From Cavia porcellus (taxonomy: Eukaryota > Chordata > Mammalia > Rodentia > Caviidae), in contig NW_026947503.1 of the NCBI RefSeq assembly GCF_034190915.1, forward strand, positions 19,314,532 to 19,378,531: a stretch of 64,000 bases of DNA, read 5' to 3'. Position 1 is the stretch's first letter; the number at the start of each line of letters is the position of its first letter. The position numbers were made by a program, and so were the translations under genes. The notes under the pieces were generated by a model. The model was given only the letters and a program-made list of their open reading frames with translations, was not told where the DNA came from and made no database searches. Of this stretch, positions 37,541 through 49,755 are shown one piece after another.

Positions 37541-39369
37541 GATCATAGACTTGCTTTGTTTCCAGTGCTTTATAGTCCCCTGTTTATAACTTTTAAAATA
37601 ATAATGTAAAAGATGTACATGAATCCTGGGTTCAGGGGTAAAATATCATGGTTTATGGAGGTGGCCATATGGAGGTGACTGTCTAAAATATGACTTAAAT
37701 TGTTATAAACCAGCATCTGAAGGCTAGAACCCAAACTGTTTTATACAGGAAACACAATGCACATATACAATAGGTATACCCACCTTTATAATCTTTAGGA
37801 AAGAATAAAAACTGGAGTTTAAATAGTTGTTTTCAAGTCAATTCATAGTCATTTCTCTTGTGACTTAAAGATCTTTTTGCATTGGTAATAAAACATTAGA
37901 GGAAACTCATAAAAACTGATTATGAAGAATGAGTGAATTACATGGAAAAATGAATGAACTTTAGATCATTTGAAGTGGTTAATGTAATTGGTTGTCATAA
38001 TTTTTTATTTTGCAGTTAGCATTCAAAAATAGTGACTTAAATTCATATGGTATGCAATTATTTTCAGATTGTTTTCTGAAATGTTATTTGATTTTACATT
38101 CATATACATCTTTGAGTACTTTTGCCATGCTCTCCCCTACTAGCTAATGCAATTCCTATGGTCTAATAGAGAAAAGGAATTTTATAGACTTAGTTGAAAT
38201 ATAACCATAATTTCCAAAGATCTCTCTATCAGGATACAGCTGAAAGAAAACAGTTCAACTCTCTTCAAATATTTGAACATAGTGATTTTAATATGTTTTG
38301 TATGGTACTAAGAGCAGACATGGAATAAAGGGGTGACAGATACAAGGCAGACACGTAATTCTGTTACAATAAACAGGGCAGAAGACTTAATTTTCAGGCG
38401 TGTGTCTTTTATGAGCAAGAACACTGCAATGAAACAACGGGTACTAAGTACAGACTTCAGCTCAGGGCAATATTTAGGGTAATTTTAGGGTTGTCTGAAC
38501 GTGTTTATTAATAAGCTACTTCCTAACACTGTGTTCTGCCTTATTGGAGAACTTCACACAAACTGAGCAGCTCTTGGCTGCGGTGCTACCATGAAGATGG
38601 AAACACAGAGGGCGGAGCTGGAGCTCTAGCATTTCCATTTCTCATATTGCCTGAGAGTCTTCTTACAAGACCTGTTGTCCAAGTCAGGGACTGCATAAAT
38701 GGCACCTCTTCATTGTTACCACTGGCATCCTTATCATCGAAAGAAAATACAATTATTCAGTCTGGAATTCTGTGCACTCAGATCCATCCTTGAACACTGT
38801 AGGAGAGAATCATTAATGAGACAAAATATGATGAACTTTTCTCCATCACGTATGGGAATCAGCAAAGAAAAATTTGAATTTGTTCTCTCTCCTATAAAAC
38901 AGGTTTCTTGGCAGTCAGAAGAGACAATTATTTCCATTCCAAACTCTGCCTGACTTGTGCTATTAGCCCTGTGGGACAAGCCACTCCCTAATTGCAAAAC
39001 CTGAAGTATCACATGAGTGGATATAGCCACCAGCCAGTCCCTTGTGTTAAAGGAAGGAGACAAGGTGAGACAGAAGATTCCACCTTAGACATTCACATCC
39101 CCAAGTAGCTTTCAAAGATTCCCATGGCTTCCACAATCTCAAGGATTTGTTTTAAAATTAAATTCAGCGTTAGACTCCAATCTATTAAATTAATTTCCAG
39201 TTTAAATCCTAAATTGGTAGAAATCTTATAACACTTATCAGTTATCTTTAGACTACTCATGGAGATGATTAAGGCATATTGAAAGAAATATTTTTCACCC
39301 TCACCTGCAATTCTCAGCCTAGTAAAAACACTAGTGATTTCCTAAGAAATATAATCATGTGTAATGCAA
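37541..39369. other. Unrecognised non-coding DNA
   Basis: AT-rich with no recognised gene or repeat. Open frames at 38699-38953 (plus) and 38734-39063 (minus) overlap and have no domain. Confidence 0.5.
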
Positions 39370-39580
39370 ATTCTTCCATTGAGTTACAAACTCCCTGAGG
39401 GAAGAAGCCTTGTAAAATATTCCGTACGTGTGATCTATAGCTATTTATCCAACCAGCAATTATTTAGTCAACACTCGGCGGTAGCTTTTGAAAGATTCCT
39501 AAGTGCTAGGTGTGGGAGGCACTAGGTAATTGCTGTGCACAGGGCACAATCCTGAACAATTTATTCATTCTTTTACTCTG
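39370..39580 (+). repeat. L2-like fragment (weak)
   Basis: 'tacaaactccctgagggaag' resembles the L2 3' end and 'taagtgctaggtgtgggagg' resembles another L2 segment. Too diverged to be firm. Confidence 0.33.
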
Positions 39581-40319
39581 GGGATGTGTTTTGAGAAAAT
39601 AGAACACATAAGAAAGAATAGGTCTCATCTCAGAGGACATTAAATGCTATTAAATTTGAAAATGATTTGTCAAGAAGGTTCTGGAAAGATACAAATGCAT
39701 GGGTGTGGGTAGAAACGAAAATTTCAGTGGCCCTGATCTTGTTGACTGCATCTCCCTATTTAGACCTCAGTTTTCCTCTTCCTTGATCTCCTGTCTTTAG
39801 GAGAGCTAGGGAGCCCCTACTTTTTACGTTCCCTTTTTCTGAGGGAAATTTCCTAGGAAACATTACTTTTAGGTAGTTTTTCTTTTGTGGTGACAAAGCA
39901 GATGTCTATGAAATCTCCTTAACAAGCCAGTATTTGGAATTATCACTTGACTGTCTCCCAGACAGAGCTGTAAGTGTGTTTGTGACGTACCTTTTCCAGA
40001 TGAGCTACACCATCACCTCTGGCCTCAAAGAGCACCACAACAATGGCAGAGAGGAGAGCGAAGGGACAAAAAAGGAGATTCTCTGTCATGTGGTCATAGT
40101 TCATTTTCTTAAAGACATCAAAGCATAAGTGAGTATTTGCTGCACTGGGAGAGCCTATTTCTCTACCTGAGGTCTGGAGTACAAAGGCAAACTTCAGTAA
40201 CATCACAAAACAGGTTGATCTATGCACCTTCAACTGGAAGTTTACTTTAAATTAAAGCAAGAGTCATTTCTGTTTGTCAGTCTGTATTGCAAGAGAGGCA
40301 TTTTTTTGGAAGTCACAAG

Positions 40320-40510
40320 TATGCAGATTTTGGAATCAAGTTTCCAACTGCCACACTCTAATTTCATTGCCTATTATCTACACTCTCCTGGCCTTTATTT
40401 CCTCTTTTGTGTAGGTAGTTAAATCATCACTTCTTTCCAGGAGTAGTTTGAACATTAAATCATGCCACATGTGTAGGTATCCCAGGACAGTGCCCACATA
40501 GAGTTAGATG
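40320..40510 (+). repeat. MIR SINE
   Basis: 'gattttggaatcaagtttcc', 'ctggcctttatttcctcttt', 'gaacattaaatcatgccaca' and 'aggacagtgcccacatagag' follow the whole MIR order in sense. Confidence 0.68.
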
Positions 40511-40769
40511 GTCAAGTGTGTCAGGGACTGTTGCTATTATTGTTTTTATTCTTAATTCACTGGATCAGAGTTATAATAGAGAGAACAGAGTTATAGTTCC
40601 TTTTTTTTAAGTGCACATTTGCAGTGCATGTCGTTCAAGATACAGTTTGGTCCATTTTTTAAAAATCTCCTTCCCTTTCCCTCCTGCTTCCATCTGTCTT
40701 CTAAATCACCTGTCTTCCTTTTTGTTCTTGTTGATGTCATTTACTATATCTCATGTTTGTGACATAAAA

Positions 40770-41040
40770 TGTTTACATTCACCTAAAACAAAAGACTCAA
40801 TCAAGAAATGGGAGAGTGAAATGAACAGACTTCTCAGAGAAAGAAACAGTGCAAGTGTCCAACAAATGTATGAAAAAATGTTCAACATTCCTGGACATTA
40901 CACAAATGCAAATTAACATAACAGCAAGGTTCCATTTTATGCTAGAAAGAATGGCAATCATCAAGAAATCAATAAATAACACATACTGGCAAGGCTGCAG
41001 TGAAAAATGTCTATTTGATTCAAGTTTTGGAAAACTGCAC
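40770..41040 (+). mobile_element. L1 ORF2 C-terminal fragment
   Basis: Short in-frame stretches such as 'KKWESEMNRLL' and 'MYEKMFNIPG' followed by an 'ITARFHFMLERMAIIKK' segment match the L1 ORF2 region just before the cysteine motif. Shifted between frames, so dead. Confidence 0.75.
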
Positions 41041-41088
41041 AGAAGGGATTGATTGAGACAAAGAAAAAGAGGGGATTCTATCATTTTC

Positions 41089-41200
41089 TCTTTTTTTCCC
41101 CAAATATATGTATTTTATTAGTGTAGTACTTAGCGAAATAAATTAGTCTTATAGGTATGCTCCCCTAGGAATGATATGGGGATTTAGCTCAGCGGCATAA
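41089..41200 (-). mobile_element. Short chimeric retro-insertion with 15-bp target duplication
   Basis: A 112-bp insert is bounded by perfect copies of 'gattctatcattttc' at 41074-41088 and 41201-41215. On the minus strand it ends in an A-rich tail. Its other end is the first ~26 bases of the ID-like SINE, oriented head-inward ('ggggatttagctcagcggca' on plus). The middle (41110-41160, plus) resembles the L1 ORF2 end ('tagcgaaataaattagtctt'). Confidence 0.7.
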
Positions 41201-41215
41201 GATTCTATCATTTTC

Positions 41216-42929
41216 AAAACAAATTTCCATCACTGTAAAAACATTTCAAAGTGCTCATCTCACTGCCAACAAATGTATGGAGATAATTATTGTGTACTTA
41301 TTTTTTTTAAAGAGAGAAGAAATATAACTAAGCAAGGTAAGTTCCTGCAGAATTGTTATCCCATTTTTTTTCCATTGAAAGAATCTTCAAATATTGAGAA
41401 ATCCAGAGTTCCTTGGTCTGAGACCTGTGCCTCTGGCTCCACCCCTTTCTCTAGTGGCCGCTCACAATTAAGGCCACTGTTACTGGAGTTTATTAACACT
41501 GAGTCTCCTCAGACAGGTTGGTGCTGAGTCAGGTAAGCTGGAAGCTCCAGGAAGAATGGCGTTCATTCTTGCTTTCTGTGCATCATTCATTAAGTCTTCC
41601 TTGTACTGTTCACTGTCTAGAAGTCTGGCTGGACAGTAACTCTGAGAGTTCAGCACTGCCGTCCATACTTGGTGCCTGGCACTGAAATCAATACCAGGTG
41701 AAACGAGCTACGGGAACCCAAGTAGGTTGGAACTGTGATCACAGTTTTGCTTTCTGATGCTTGATTGTGGCCTTTTGGGACTAGTGCCCAGATTGGGATA
41801 AGAGTAGACTCTAGACGTCGAACATAAAATTTAAGGAAGCATTCACTCTACTTTGTCAGTGCCATACTTGCTGGCCCCTAAGACACTGCGAGAATCCCTT
41901 AAAGAATGAATCACCCACCCTTTGTGTAAAATTTAAGAGGACATTTGCACTGAGCAGCATAGCAGCAGAGAACCAGCACTTAAATGTCTGTGCCTCCTTA
42001 ACTGTTGCTCCTTTCAGTGCTCTGCTAGTTTGGATCATCCCTGGCCTTATTTGGGATGGTGTTCAAGGTTTTGGATACAGACAGTGACAAGCCTGTGTTT
42101 TGGCAGCAGTGCTGTTATCTTTTATAACACTATAGGAACTGGAAAGGGCTGCCTCTAAGATATTGGAGTTACAGTGATTGCCTGTTGTTGGTACAGATGG
42201 GTTCTGTGGATATAGCTCAGTGATCTCAATCTGGGAAAGTTATAAAACTTTGCAGAAAAATGTTTTTTCAGTCCTGTCTGTTCTAAAAGAAAAGTAGATT
42301 CATTCTGCTAAGAACATGTAAAAGGGAAATTTGTGGTTGCTGTATTTGCATGAAAATATTAATAGAAATGTCATAAATTTTGCTTCTAAAAGATTTATTT
42401 TACATTATGTCTTGCCAAAATATGAAGCAACTTTCTCAGTTTAGGTGTGTGGTTCCCCCCACAACCTCAAAAAGTATCTTTAGCATTTTAGCCCAGAGAA
42501 AAGCCAGCTGCAGCAATCCAGCTGCCTAGATGGTTGACATTTTATGGAGTTCAGAAATTGTGCCACTTTCTTGAACAGCAGCTATACTCTTCATTTTAAT
42601 AAAGAGGTAAAAGCTTGTGCTCAGTTGCCAAGTAACAAGAATGTCCTGTAAATGAAGGAGTGGGTGAAAGGAGAAAAGTGGGGGTCAGATGGGATTCAGC
42701 TCATAAGAAAGTAGAAGTAATATAAGGACATGATCCTGCTGTGTAGACTTTGCAGTACCCCGGTCCTTGCATTTTCTCTTTCCTTTTACCAACTGCTGTG
42801 AAACCTTGTCCCCTGTGACTCTTGTAGTCACCTAACAAAAACTGTCCTTTGGCCACACCAGATAATTCTCAAAAGATCCACAGCTTTGGCGTCATTGGAC
42901 AATCCATTGAAATGGTCAATCCTGGGTCC
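41216..42929. other. Unrecognised non-coding DNA
   Basis: No gene, RNA or recognised element. The region is somewhat less AT-rich around 41400-41800. Confidence 0.5.
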
Positions 42930-43070
42930 TTATAACAAGTTCTTTTAAATCAGACAGACTTGGGTTCTAATATGTGCTTTGTTTTTCTCTTATGTACCTA
43001 GTAACTTATCTAACTTCTCTGAACTTGTAAAACTATAATAGGTCTTAAATAAAATAACTTAGACATTGGT
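42930..43070 (+). repeat. MIR SINE
   Basis: 'aaatcagacagacttgggtt', 'acctagtaacttatctaact', 'ctctgaacttgtaaaactat' and 'taggtcttaaataaaataac' are in MIR order. Confidence 0.7.
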
Positions 43071-44763
43071 TGTGATCATTAAAGATAGCAAAAAATATAA
43101 ACCTATTAAACAGAAAAATTTATCAATAATGTTAGTAATGAGTAGTTCTTCATCTAAGAAACAGACTTACCTGAAGGATGTGTCATCGTTGCCTTGAGAA
43201 GGAAAATATTGTCCCCAAATTGACTGTACAAATAGGAAAGTTGAGGTAACGTTATCTGTGGTATATGACTTACCATAGTCCATGCCGCTAGAAATATCCA
43301 ATTCAGAGTTAAAACTTAGTTTCCCTGATTCATCATGCAGCACCTTTCTTCTAATTATCAGACAGACCCAGAACCTAGACAAAGACAACCTCACTATTAA
43401 TACCACGTGCTGCAACTTCTCTGTATCATTTGTGGGCACTTCTGAACAAATTACTCCATTGGTCTTAGCTCTTCCATCTATAAAATCCTTATCCTTATCA
43501 AGAAAGAAATACAGACATTGGGACAGCTCTCTTCAGTGTCAGAAACCATGACATCAAAAGGCTCACTTGTGAGTTGGAAAGAGAACTATGCTACCTTGCT
43601 TTAAATATGTGCCTGGCCCCTCACCCCCTTCTCCACCTTCATGCCTCTCATGGTCACTTCCTTTATTACATCTAAGTATTTTTTCTTATATATTTTAAGA
43701 GGTATAAAGTCATTATCAATTAAAAAAACAATTACTTTAAGGAAGGTACAGTCTCACATTTGCATTTTTAGCTTATTTTCAGCTTGGTCATGTTCTTCTT
43801 GAAAGCCCCAAACCATGTCCACAATACATAGACACACGGGCACTCAGCACCTGGATCTTGCTCCTTCTTGTCTTTTTAGAGTTGGGTTTCACAAGTCATT
43901 TTCCATTGAGTTGTGAAGTATTTACTCAAAAGTCTAGAGAGTGAATTGAGCTGATATGGTTATTATGAGACACACCATATCCCTGGGTCAACCCAAGAGA
44001 TAAAGGACAAATAATTAATGAAACATTTAATGTTGTGGGCTTTTGTGCAATTAATTGAATGTTATTCTATAATTACAAAATACATTTGATGTGTAAAACT
44101 AAGTGTAATTTGTGTCATATAAGCATATCATAGCTCCCTGCAGGCTAACAACAAATTTTTGTTGAAAAGCCAGAGAAGCAGCATCTTGTCTTGGGAACTG
44201 ATAACAAGATTACTTCTCCAAGCACAATGAATGAACTGCTGTTGTCTCAGTCACAAAAACATCCTGAGATAAATACCCCCTTGTTGAGTAAGGGTTTCTT
44301 CTCATGAAAAAAAGTAGGCAGTTTTCCCATTACAAGGAGACTGCAAATCAATTGTAGTCTTAGTTCTAAGAGAGCCTAATAGAGTATCTTAGACTATAAG
44401 AACAAAAGGGTCTTGGGAAACATTTCTCCAGAGATTTGCAGCCTTCACTAAGAAATAATTTCCACTCTGTAATGTGTATATTTAAAGCAGAAGTAAGATT
44501 TTCACAAATACACATCTCCTATTACCAGTGATTCACTCATAGCCAGTTTTCTATTTTGTCCTTTATTTGTTGTTGTTGTTGCTTTAAATAAATACTGCAG
44601 GCAATTCACTAAATTGTTTTTAAAACTCACTAAAAATACCTATTCTCATAGTTGGGAAACACAGTCCAATATCTCATTTTTCAAAAGAGAAAACTAAGAA
44701 CTAGATAGGTCATTTAACACAGTACATGAAGTTGAAAACAATAGTCTTCTCAAATCATTCAGT
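43071..44763. other. Unrecognised non-coding DNA
   Basis: Possible minus-strand MIR core at 44640-44720 ('tttttcaaaagagaaaacta'). Otherwise nothing recognisable. Confidence 0.45.
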
Positions 44764-44789
44764 ATATGGAAACACTTATTTTTTTTATT

Positions 44790-45350
44790 TTAAAGAGAAT
44801 GAAACAAAATGAAATAAAACATAGACTCAATCAAAACAAAACAATGAATGTGGTATGACTTCAAAACGAGATAAAAGGAAATCAATAATGGCTACTATAA
44901 TGAATCTTGTTATCTTCAAAATAACTATCCACATCATCGGGCACAATAAAAATCAAGCAAAATAAAACAATAAAATCAATAAAAACAAAACAATGAAAGT
45001 AATGCAGGACCTCAAAACAAGATAATAGGAAAACAACAGTGGCCACCATAATGCATCTTGTTATCTTCAAAGTAGCTGCCTACACAATCAGACATAATAA
45101 AATCAAACAAAACAAAAATAGAATAAAATCAATGAAAACAAAACAAGTAAAGCAATACAGGCCTTTGCAACAAGATAATAGGAAATCAATAATGACTATC
45201 ATAATATATTTTGTTACCTTCAAAATAGTTGTCCATGCCATGAAATATATAATATCAAACACAACAAAACAAAATAAAACCAAACTAAACAGAACAATGA
45301 AAAGAATACAGGATTTCAAAACATGATAATAGAGTAACAATGGCCACTGC
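44790..45350 (-). repeat. L1 3' UTR array of ~150-bp units (three and a part)
   Basis: On the plus strand each unit runs: '...caggacctcaaaacaagata', 'ggaaatcaataatgactatc', 'atcttgttatcttcaaaata', an 'acataataaaatcaaac' block, and an A/C-rich 'aaaacaaaacaatgaaa'. Unit starts are near 44850, 45000, 45147 and 45303. Units differ from each other by about a quarter of positions, so the array is old relative to the insertion or was inherited diverged. Confidence 0.82.
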
Positions 45351-45809
45351 CTTCCTTTTTACACATTTCCTCCCCTTTCATTTTCATAATATCTACTGTG
45401 CATGTTGGATCCCACTAACTCTTTTAGCTTTTTATACTAGGGAGACAATAGTTCATTCATTCATGTGACTCTGAACCATTTCACTCGTGAGCGTGATCTC
45501 ACATTGTATGTATTTACCTACAAGAGCATCAAGGTTATCTTTTTTTTTTTATAGCTGAGTGGCTTTCAATTATATAAAAATGCCATATCTTTCTTATTCA
45601 TTGTGCAGTAGATGGTCAAGTACCCCTAATTATTTATGGTTCTCTGTCACATAAAGCATTATTTTCTCTTCTTTGATTTTCAGTCTCTGAATTTTTTTTG
45701 AGTTAAATATGTTAAATTTGAGTTAAATATTGATGAATCTTGTCTCCTGATCCACTCTGCCTGTTTCTTTTCATTGGTGAATTGAGGCCATCTATGTTAA
45801 TGGTTATGA

Positions 45810-46957
45810 TCAACTTGCACTGGTGTGTCTCTGCCATGCTATTTTCCTGCTGTTGGCTGCTGGCTGCCTAATTTCTCCACCATTCAATTGTCTGCCATGC
45901 TCATTGAACCTCCTCTTCTGCTGTTCCTGGAACCCATGGTCATTTTTATTGCTCTCTAGAATATCCTTCAGTATTGTTTCCAGGGACGATTTGGTGGTCA
46001 TGAATTCCTTCAGTTGTTCTTTGTTATGGAAGTATCTTGTTTCTCCATTAATTTTGAAAGATAGCTTTTCAGGGTACATCAATCTGGTTGGAAGTTGTTT
46101 TCTTTCAGGATTTGACATACTTCGCTCTAGCTTCTTTTGACTTGATGGTTTGTGTTGAGAAGTCTGTCATGATTCTGAGGGGTTTGTGTTGAGAAGTCTG
46201 TCATGATTCTGATGGGTGATGTTTCTTTTCTCTAACAGCTTTTAATATTCTGTTCTTGTGCTGAATTTCTGGTATGTTGATTATTACATATCTGCATGTG
46301 GATTTATTTTGATTATGGCTAGCTGGCATTCTATATGCCTCGCTTATCTGAATATAATGTTCTTTTCCCATGCTTGGGAAGTATTACTTCTATAAATGGA
46401 CTTTTTATGCCATTTGTGTTGACCTTTGCCTTTCTGGTGACACTTATTAATCTAAATTATTTTTCTTTGCATCATCTTGCAGCAGTTGAATTGTTATTTC
46501 TTGGTTCCTTGTTATTTCAGAGAGATCTTTCCTTTTGTGATTGCTAGCTGCAGACCTATCTTTAAGGTCTGAAAGTCTATCTTTAGTTTAGAGGTTTTGT
46601 CAACTTCAATGGAGTTTTTAATTTCCTAGATATCTCTCTGAAGCTATTTCATGTATTATAAATCTTTTTTATATAATTCATTCAAGGTTTCCCTCATTTT
46701 CCTACCTGCCTCTATTTTTAATCTATGTCTTCTTTAGAGGTGCTTAGCAATTCTTTTATGATGTTTTTATTTCTTCTTTTACCTGAGACAGTATTTCTGT
46801 TCTAATTTCTTTTATAGCCTCATGAAGTTGTTTCTGTATTTCAGTCACCATCACTTCAGAAATGTTAGGTGTGCAGTTCCCTATCTTTTCCATGTTTACA
46901 TCTCCTGGACTTGCTCTTCATGAGTCAGAGACCAGAGACCTCCTTTTGCTTTTTCAT
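45810..46957 (-). pseudogene. L1 ORF1 remnant (third copy)
   Basis: ORF1 is the RNA-binding chaperone of the L1 ribonucleoprotein. The start codon at 46957 opens 'MKKQKEVSGL' and hits a stop soon after. The only long open part is the C-terminal domain (45810-46118), which reads 'RLMYPEKLSFKINGETRYFH' and is clearly homologous to the corresponding part of the inner L1 at about 54610. A 34-bp tandem duplication at 46149-46214 interrupts the RNA-recognition region. Multiple stops and shifts make it non-functional. Confidence 0.8.
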
Positions 46958-47290
46958 CTTGACGTTTTCCTGGGTTCTTCCAGACAAGTGGGTAGTGAGA
47001 TCCCAGGCTTCTTTCCACATTGGCTGCAATTTATCCTAACTTTGACAGTTTGGTTCTCCTGGCCAGTGCTGGCTATGAGTATCCAATGGTGGCCATTGGG
47101 TGGGCTAGCTGCTGCTTTTCCCAGCCCATGCTGGCTATTGGCAGCAGGAAGCATTTCAGATGGTGGCTATTGTGCCTGAGGGGGGGACAGGGCTGGCTGC
47201 TGCCTCCCAGACCTGAGTAGGTTACCGTTGGGAAGCCTCCCTGATAGTGACTGGAGTGTCTGTGGAAGCAATTATATAACACTATGACTT
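46958..47290 (-). promoter_or_regulatory. 5' UTR of the third L1
   Basis: GC-rich relative to its flanks, with partially repeated blocks on the plus strand ('ctggctatgagtatccaatg', 'ctggctattggcagcag'). It directly precedes the ORF1 start on the element strand. L1 5' UTRs carry the internal RNA polymerase II promoter; that function is inferred from position. Confidence 0.65.
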
Positions 47291-47780
47291 TGCAGTTTTT
47301 GTGTGTAACTCTTTCATAAAAATGTTTTCTGTATGTTGATATGAGGCATCTTGATTTAGTTAATTCATTTCATCTGGATTCCCTAAGAATTTTTGGTTAT
47401 TTTGCCCTATAGATTTAATAGGATTTAACTAATATGCCTTGGACAAATTTTTTCAAAAATAAAACACTTTTTTTGTATTTTCAGAAGAAACTCCTAACAA
47501 ATTAGTAGCTAACACTAACTGTATATAATTAAAATCAAATGCAGGCATTCGTAGTAGCTACTTTTACTAAATTATGTGTGTGTGCATATATATAGGCAGA
47601 AGACAAAGCTTTACTTTAAAAATGATATCTCAGCATAAACACAATATCCAGAGAAAGAAGTTACTTAATGGGAAAAATAAGTTCAAAAAGTAAAAAGAAG
47701 AGGAAAAAGGGATATTTTAATTCTTTGTTTTCATAAAATGATGCCAAATTTGTGTAAATAACATAAAAATTAGCATTGAC
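47291..47780. other. AT-rich non-coding DNA between L1s
   Basis: No recognised feature. Confidence 0.5.
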
Positions 47781-47794
47781 AATAGTTACAAATG

Positions 47795-48666
47795 GGGAAT
47801 TGGAAGAGACTCAGCATAAAGGGTGAACCATGCCTTCCTGTGAGCCAGGGTCTGCCTTGGGGAATGGGAAGATGCTCAGCAAGAAGACAATGCTTCCTGG
47901 CATGTACTCAGCTGTGCTTTTTGTCAGAGGAGCTTGGGACCTCTATGTCATTGAAGATGGCTGTGGTAAGTTTTGGGGCAGCCCTGGTCCTTATTTTGAG
48001 TGTAATTTCTTTGCTTCAGTGCAGAATACTCAACCTTCCACCACAGCTTCTTCATTCCGCTGGCATAGACTTTCTAGACTTCACCACTGACCTTTGGGCC
48101 TTCCCATCATGAATCCATAAACAAGACTGGCATGAGTCCTTGTTGTGGGCTGTAGACCTCCAGTTGGACTTGTGGGAGGCATTGTCATGGGCACTAGGTC
48201 TTCACCTGGAATCATGTAGAACATTGCTGTGTGATTCAGACCATTGGATAAATATTTTATGTCTTTATTGTTGTGGACAGATTTCCTGTACTTCCTTGTG
48301 CTAACTCTGGGTAACCATCATAAAATAGTATTGTAAATTCCATGCCTTGATTCTTTTTTTTTTTTTTTTTTTTTTTTTTTCTGTCTTTTTTCGTTTTTAT
48401 CGGTACCAGGGATCGAACTCACAACTGCCTGCTTACAAGGCAGGTGCTTATGCCGCTGAGCTAAATCCCCAGCCCCCCAAGCCTTGATTCTAATTGTTCT
48501 CTGTACAACCCTTGACTACAACAATATACAGTATAACAACCACTGTAAATTCCAATCATCTTGTTTTAAAAACCTATATACCTATTATTTTGTGTTGTTA
48601 TTGTTTAGGATTTTTTGCTTCTTGATTTTTTTTTCTTTAAAATAAAATTTACAGAAGAGAAAGAAA
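47795..48666 (+). mobile_element. Composite element Y: GC-rich head plus L1-type tail, with target duplication
   Basis: It is flanked by near-perfect copies of 'aatagttacaa(a)tgg' at 47781-47794 and 48667-48680. The head (47817-47900) aligns with the head of composite element X ('agccagggtctgcc', 'gggaagatgctcagcaagaa'). The tail (48490-48650) ends 'tttttctttaaaataaaat' and aligns with X over the last ~170 bp. An ID SINE has inserted into the tail. There is no convincing coding content; frames at 47792-48112 and 47830-48090 match no domain I know. Confidence 0.65.
48355..48480 (-). repeat. ID-like SINE inside composite element Y
   Basis: Poly-T at 48355-48380 is the tail of a minus-strand SINE whose body reads on plus 'tcggtaccagggatcgaact' and 'cgctgagctaaatccccagc'. 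Flanked by 'gccttgattct' at 48344-48354 and 48481-48491. It must be younger than element Y. Confidence 0.92.
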
Positions 48667-48689
48667 ATAGTTACAATGGGAACTGCACT

Positions 48690-49729
48690 CGACAGTTCCT
48701 TTAGAAAACTTTATAGTGAAATGATAGTGAATTTTATGAAATTATTGTACACTTAGAAATAAATCCTTGGATTGCGATCTTTATAAGGTAGAACTGGCAA
48801 ATGTTCACTATACAGAAAAGCAGAGCTCGACAAAAGATTAAAAAGGAAATGGTTCACAAGCTAATAAAAAAAAAAAAAACCTTACCCCCAAACAAAAGGC
48901 TGGTGATTATCTTTTTTCTCAAAATTTCAGAAGAGGAATCGATAAAATGAACCACCTAATAATTAGGATATTAATGAGACTTCACAGAATTCCTGAGAAA
49001 ACTTAGTCATTCAGACATGCACCCTAACTCACATAGGGCAATAACCATCCACCTTTCTTGCAAATGACCCAATTAAAATAGAAACAAGAGTCAGGATGTT
49101 ACCTACTGAGAGCTGAGGACTTATGCAGGCAGGGAAGGGGACAGTACTTGTGATGCTTTGAATAGAAATGAGCTTGTGAATAATGCTTAAATTCTGTTGT
49201 AGATTCTCAAAGAAACACCCCTTGAGTTGAGTTGTTCATTAGTTCAGAGAATTGTACTGTGTTATAAAAAGTATTAAGGGGGGCTTGGATTCCAAAAGAA
49301 AGAGTCAAAAATAAGTTCAAAATGAAAACTTGGATTCTGCCAAAGTCACAGAGACTGTGTTTCCTCTATGAAAGTTTATAGCTGAGAGATCATCCAAGGA
49401 TCAGAGCCTTTCTTATAAAAAAGTTAATAATTCACCAAGTAGCTATTCGCAGAAACAGGAGGTTATTTGTAAAGCATGGCTGGGTGTGATCAATGACATC
49501 TATGCAACTATTGCCTGTCAATACTCTTCATAGAAAAACATTTATTGGTTCTCTTGCCAATAAAACTTATTGTCTATGAAGACTTTAATCAATAGTTAGG
49601 AATGAGGGGGTGTGTTCTATCTAGTGATTTAAAGGCATAGACCATAGTTTATGGTCACCTTATCATCCTCATTGCACAGAAGTTACACCTGTCTCCCCTG
49701 CTCTCTGTTTGAAAACTGCACTATAATTT
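48690..49729. other. AT-rich non-coding DNA
   Basis: Target DNA upstream of the outer L1. No recognised gene or repeat. Confidence 0.5.
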
Positions 49730-49755
49730 AGAGATTGCTAACTTGGTTCAATCCA

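Larger units (their letters stand above)
44764..47290 (-). mobile_element. Antisense L1 (third copy) with most of ORF2 deleted
   Basis: Reading leftward on the minus strand: a GC-rich 5' UTR (47290-46958), an ORF1 remnant (46957-45810), the first part of the ORF2 endonuclease (45809 to about 45700), then an abrupt jump to the ORF2 C-terminal end (about 45690-45355), a 3' UTR made of ~150-bp units (45350-44790), and the terminus 'tctctttaaaataaaaaaaa'. Both ends are present but roughly 3.3 kb of ORF2 is missing. Its 5' UTR differs from those of the other two large L1s. Confidence 0.85.

Noticed and set aside
44790..45350. CRISPR-like or satellite array
   Set aside because: The ~150-bp period, orientation and terminus identify it as the L1 3' UTR unit array; there are no spacer-repeat features.
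47792..48112. 106-codon frame at the start of composite element Y as a real ORF
   Set aside because: The homologous head in element X does not keep an equivalent frame and the peptide matches nothing I recognise.
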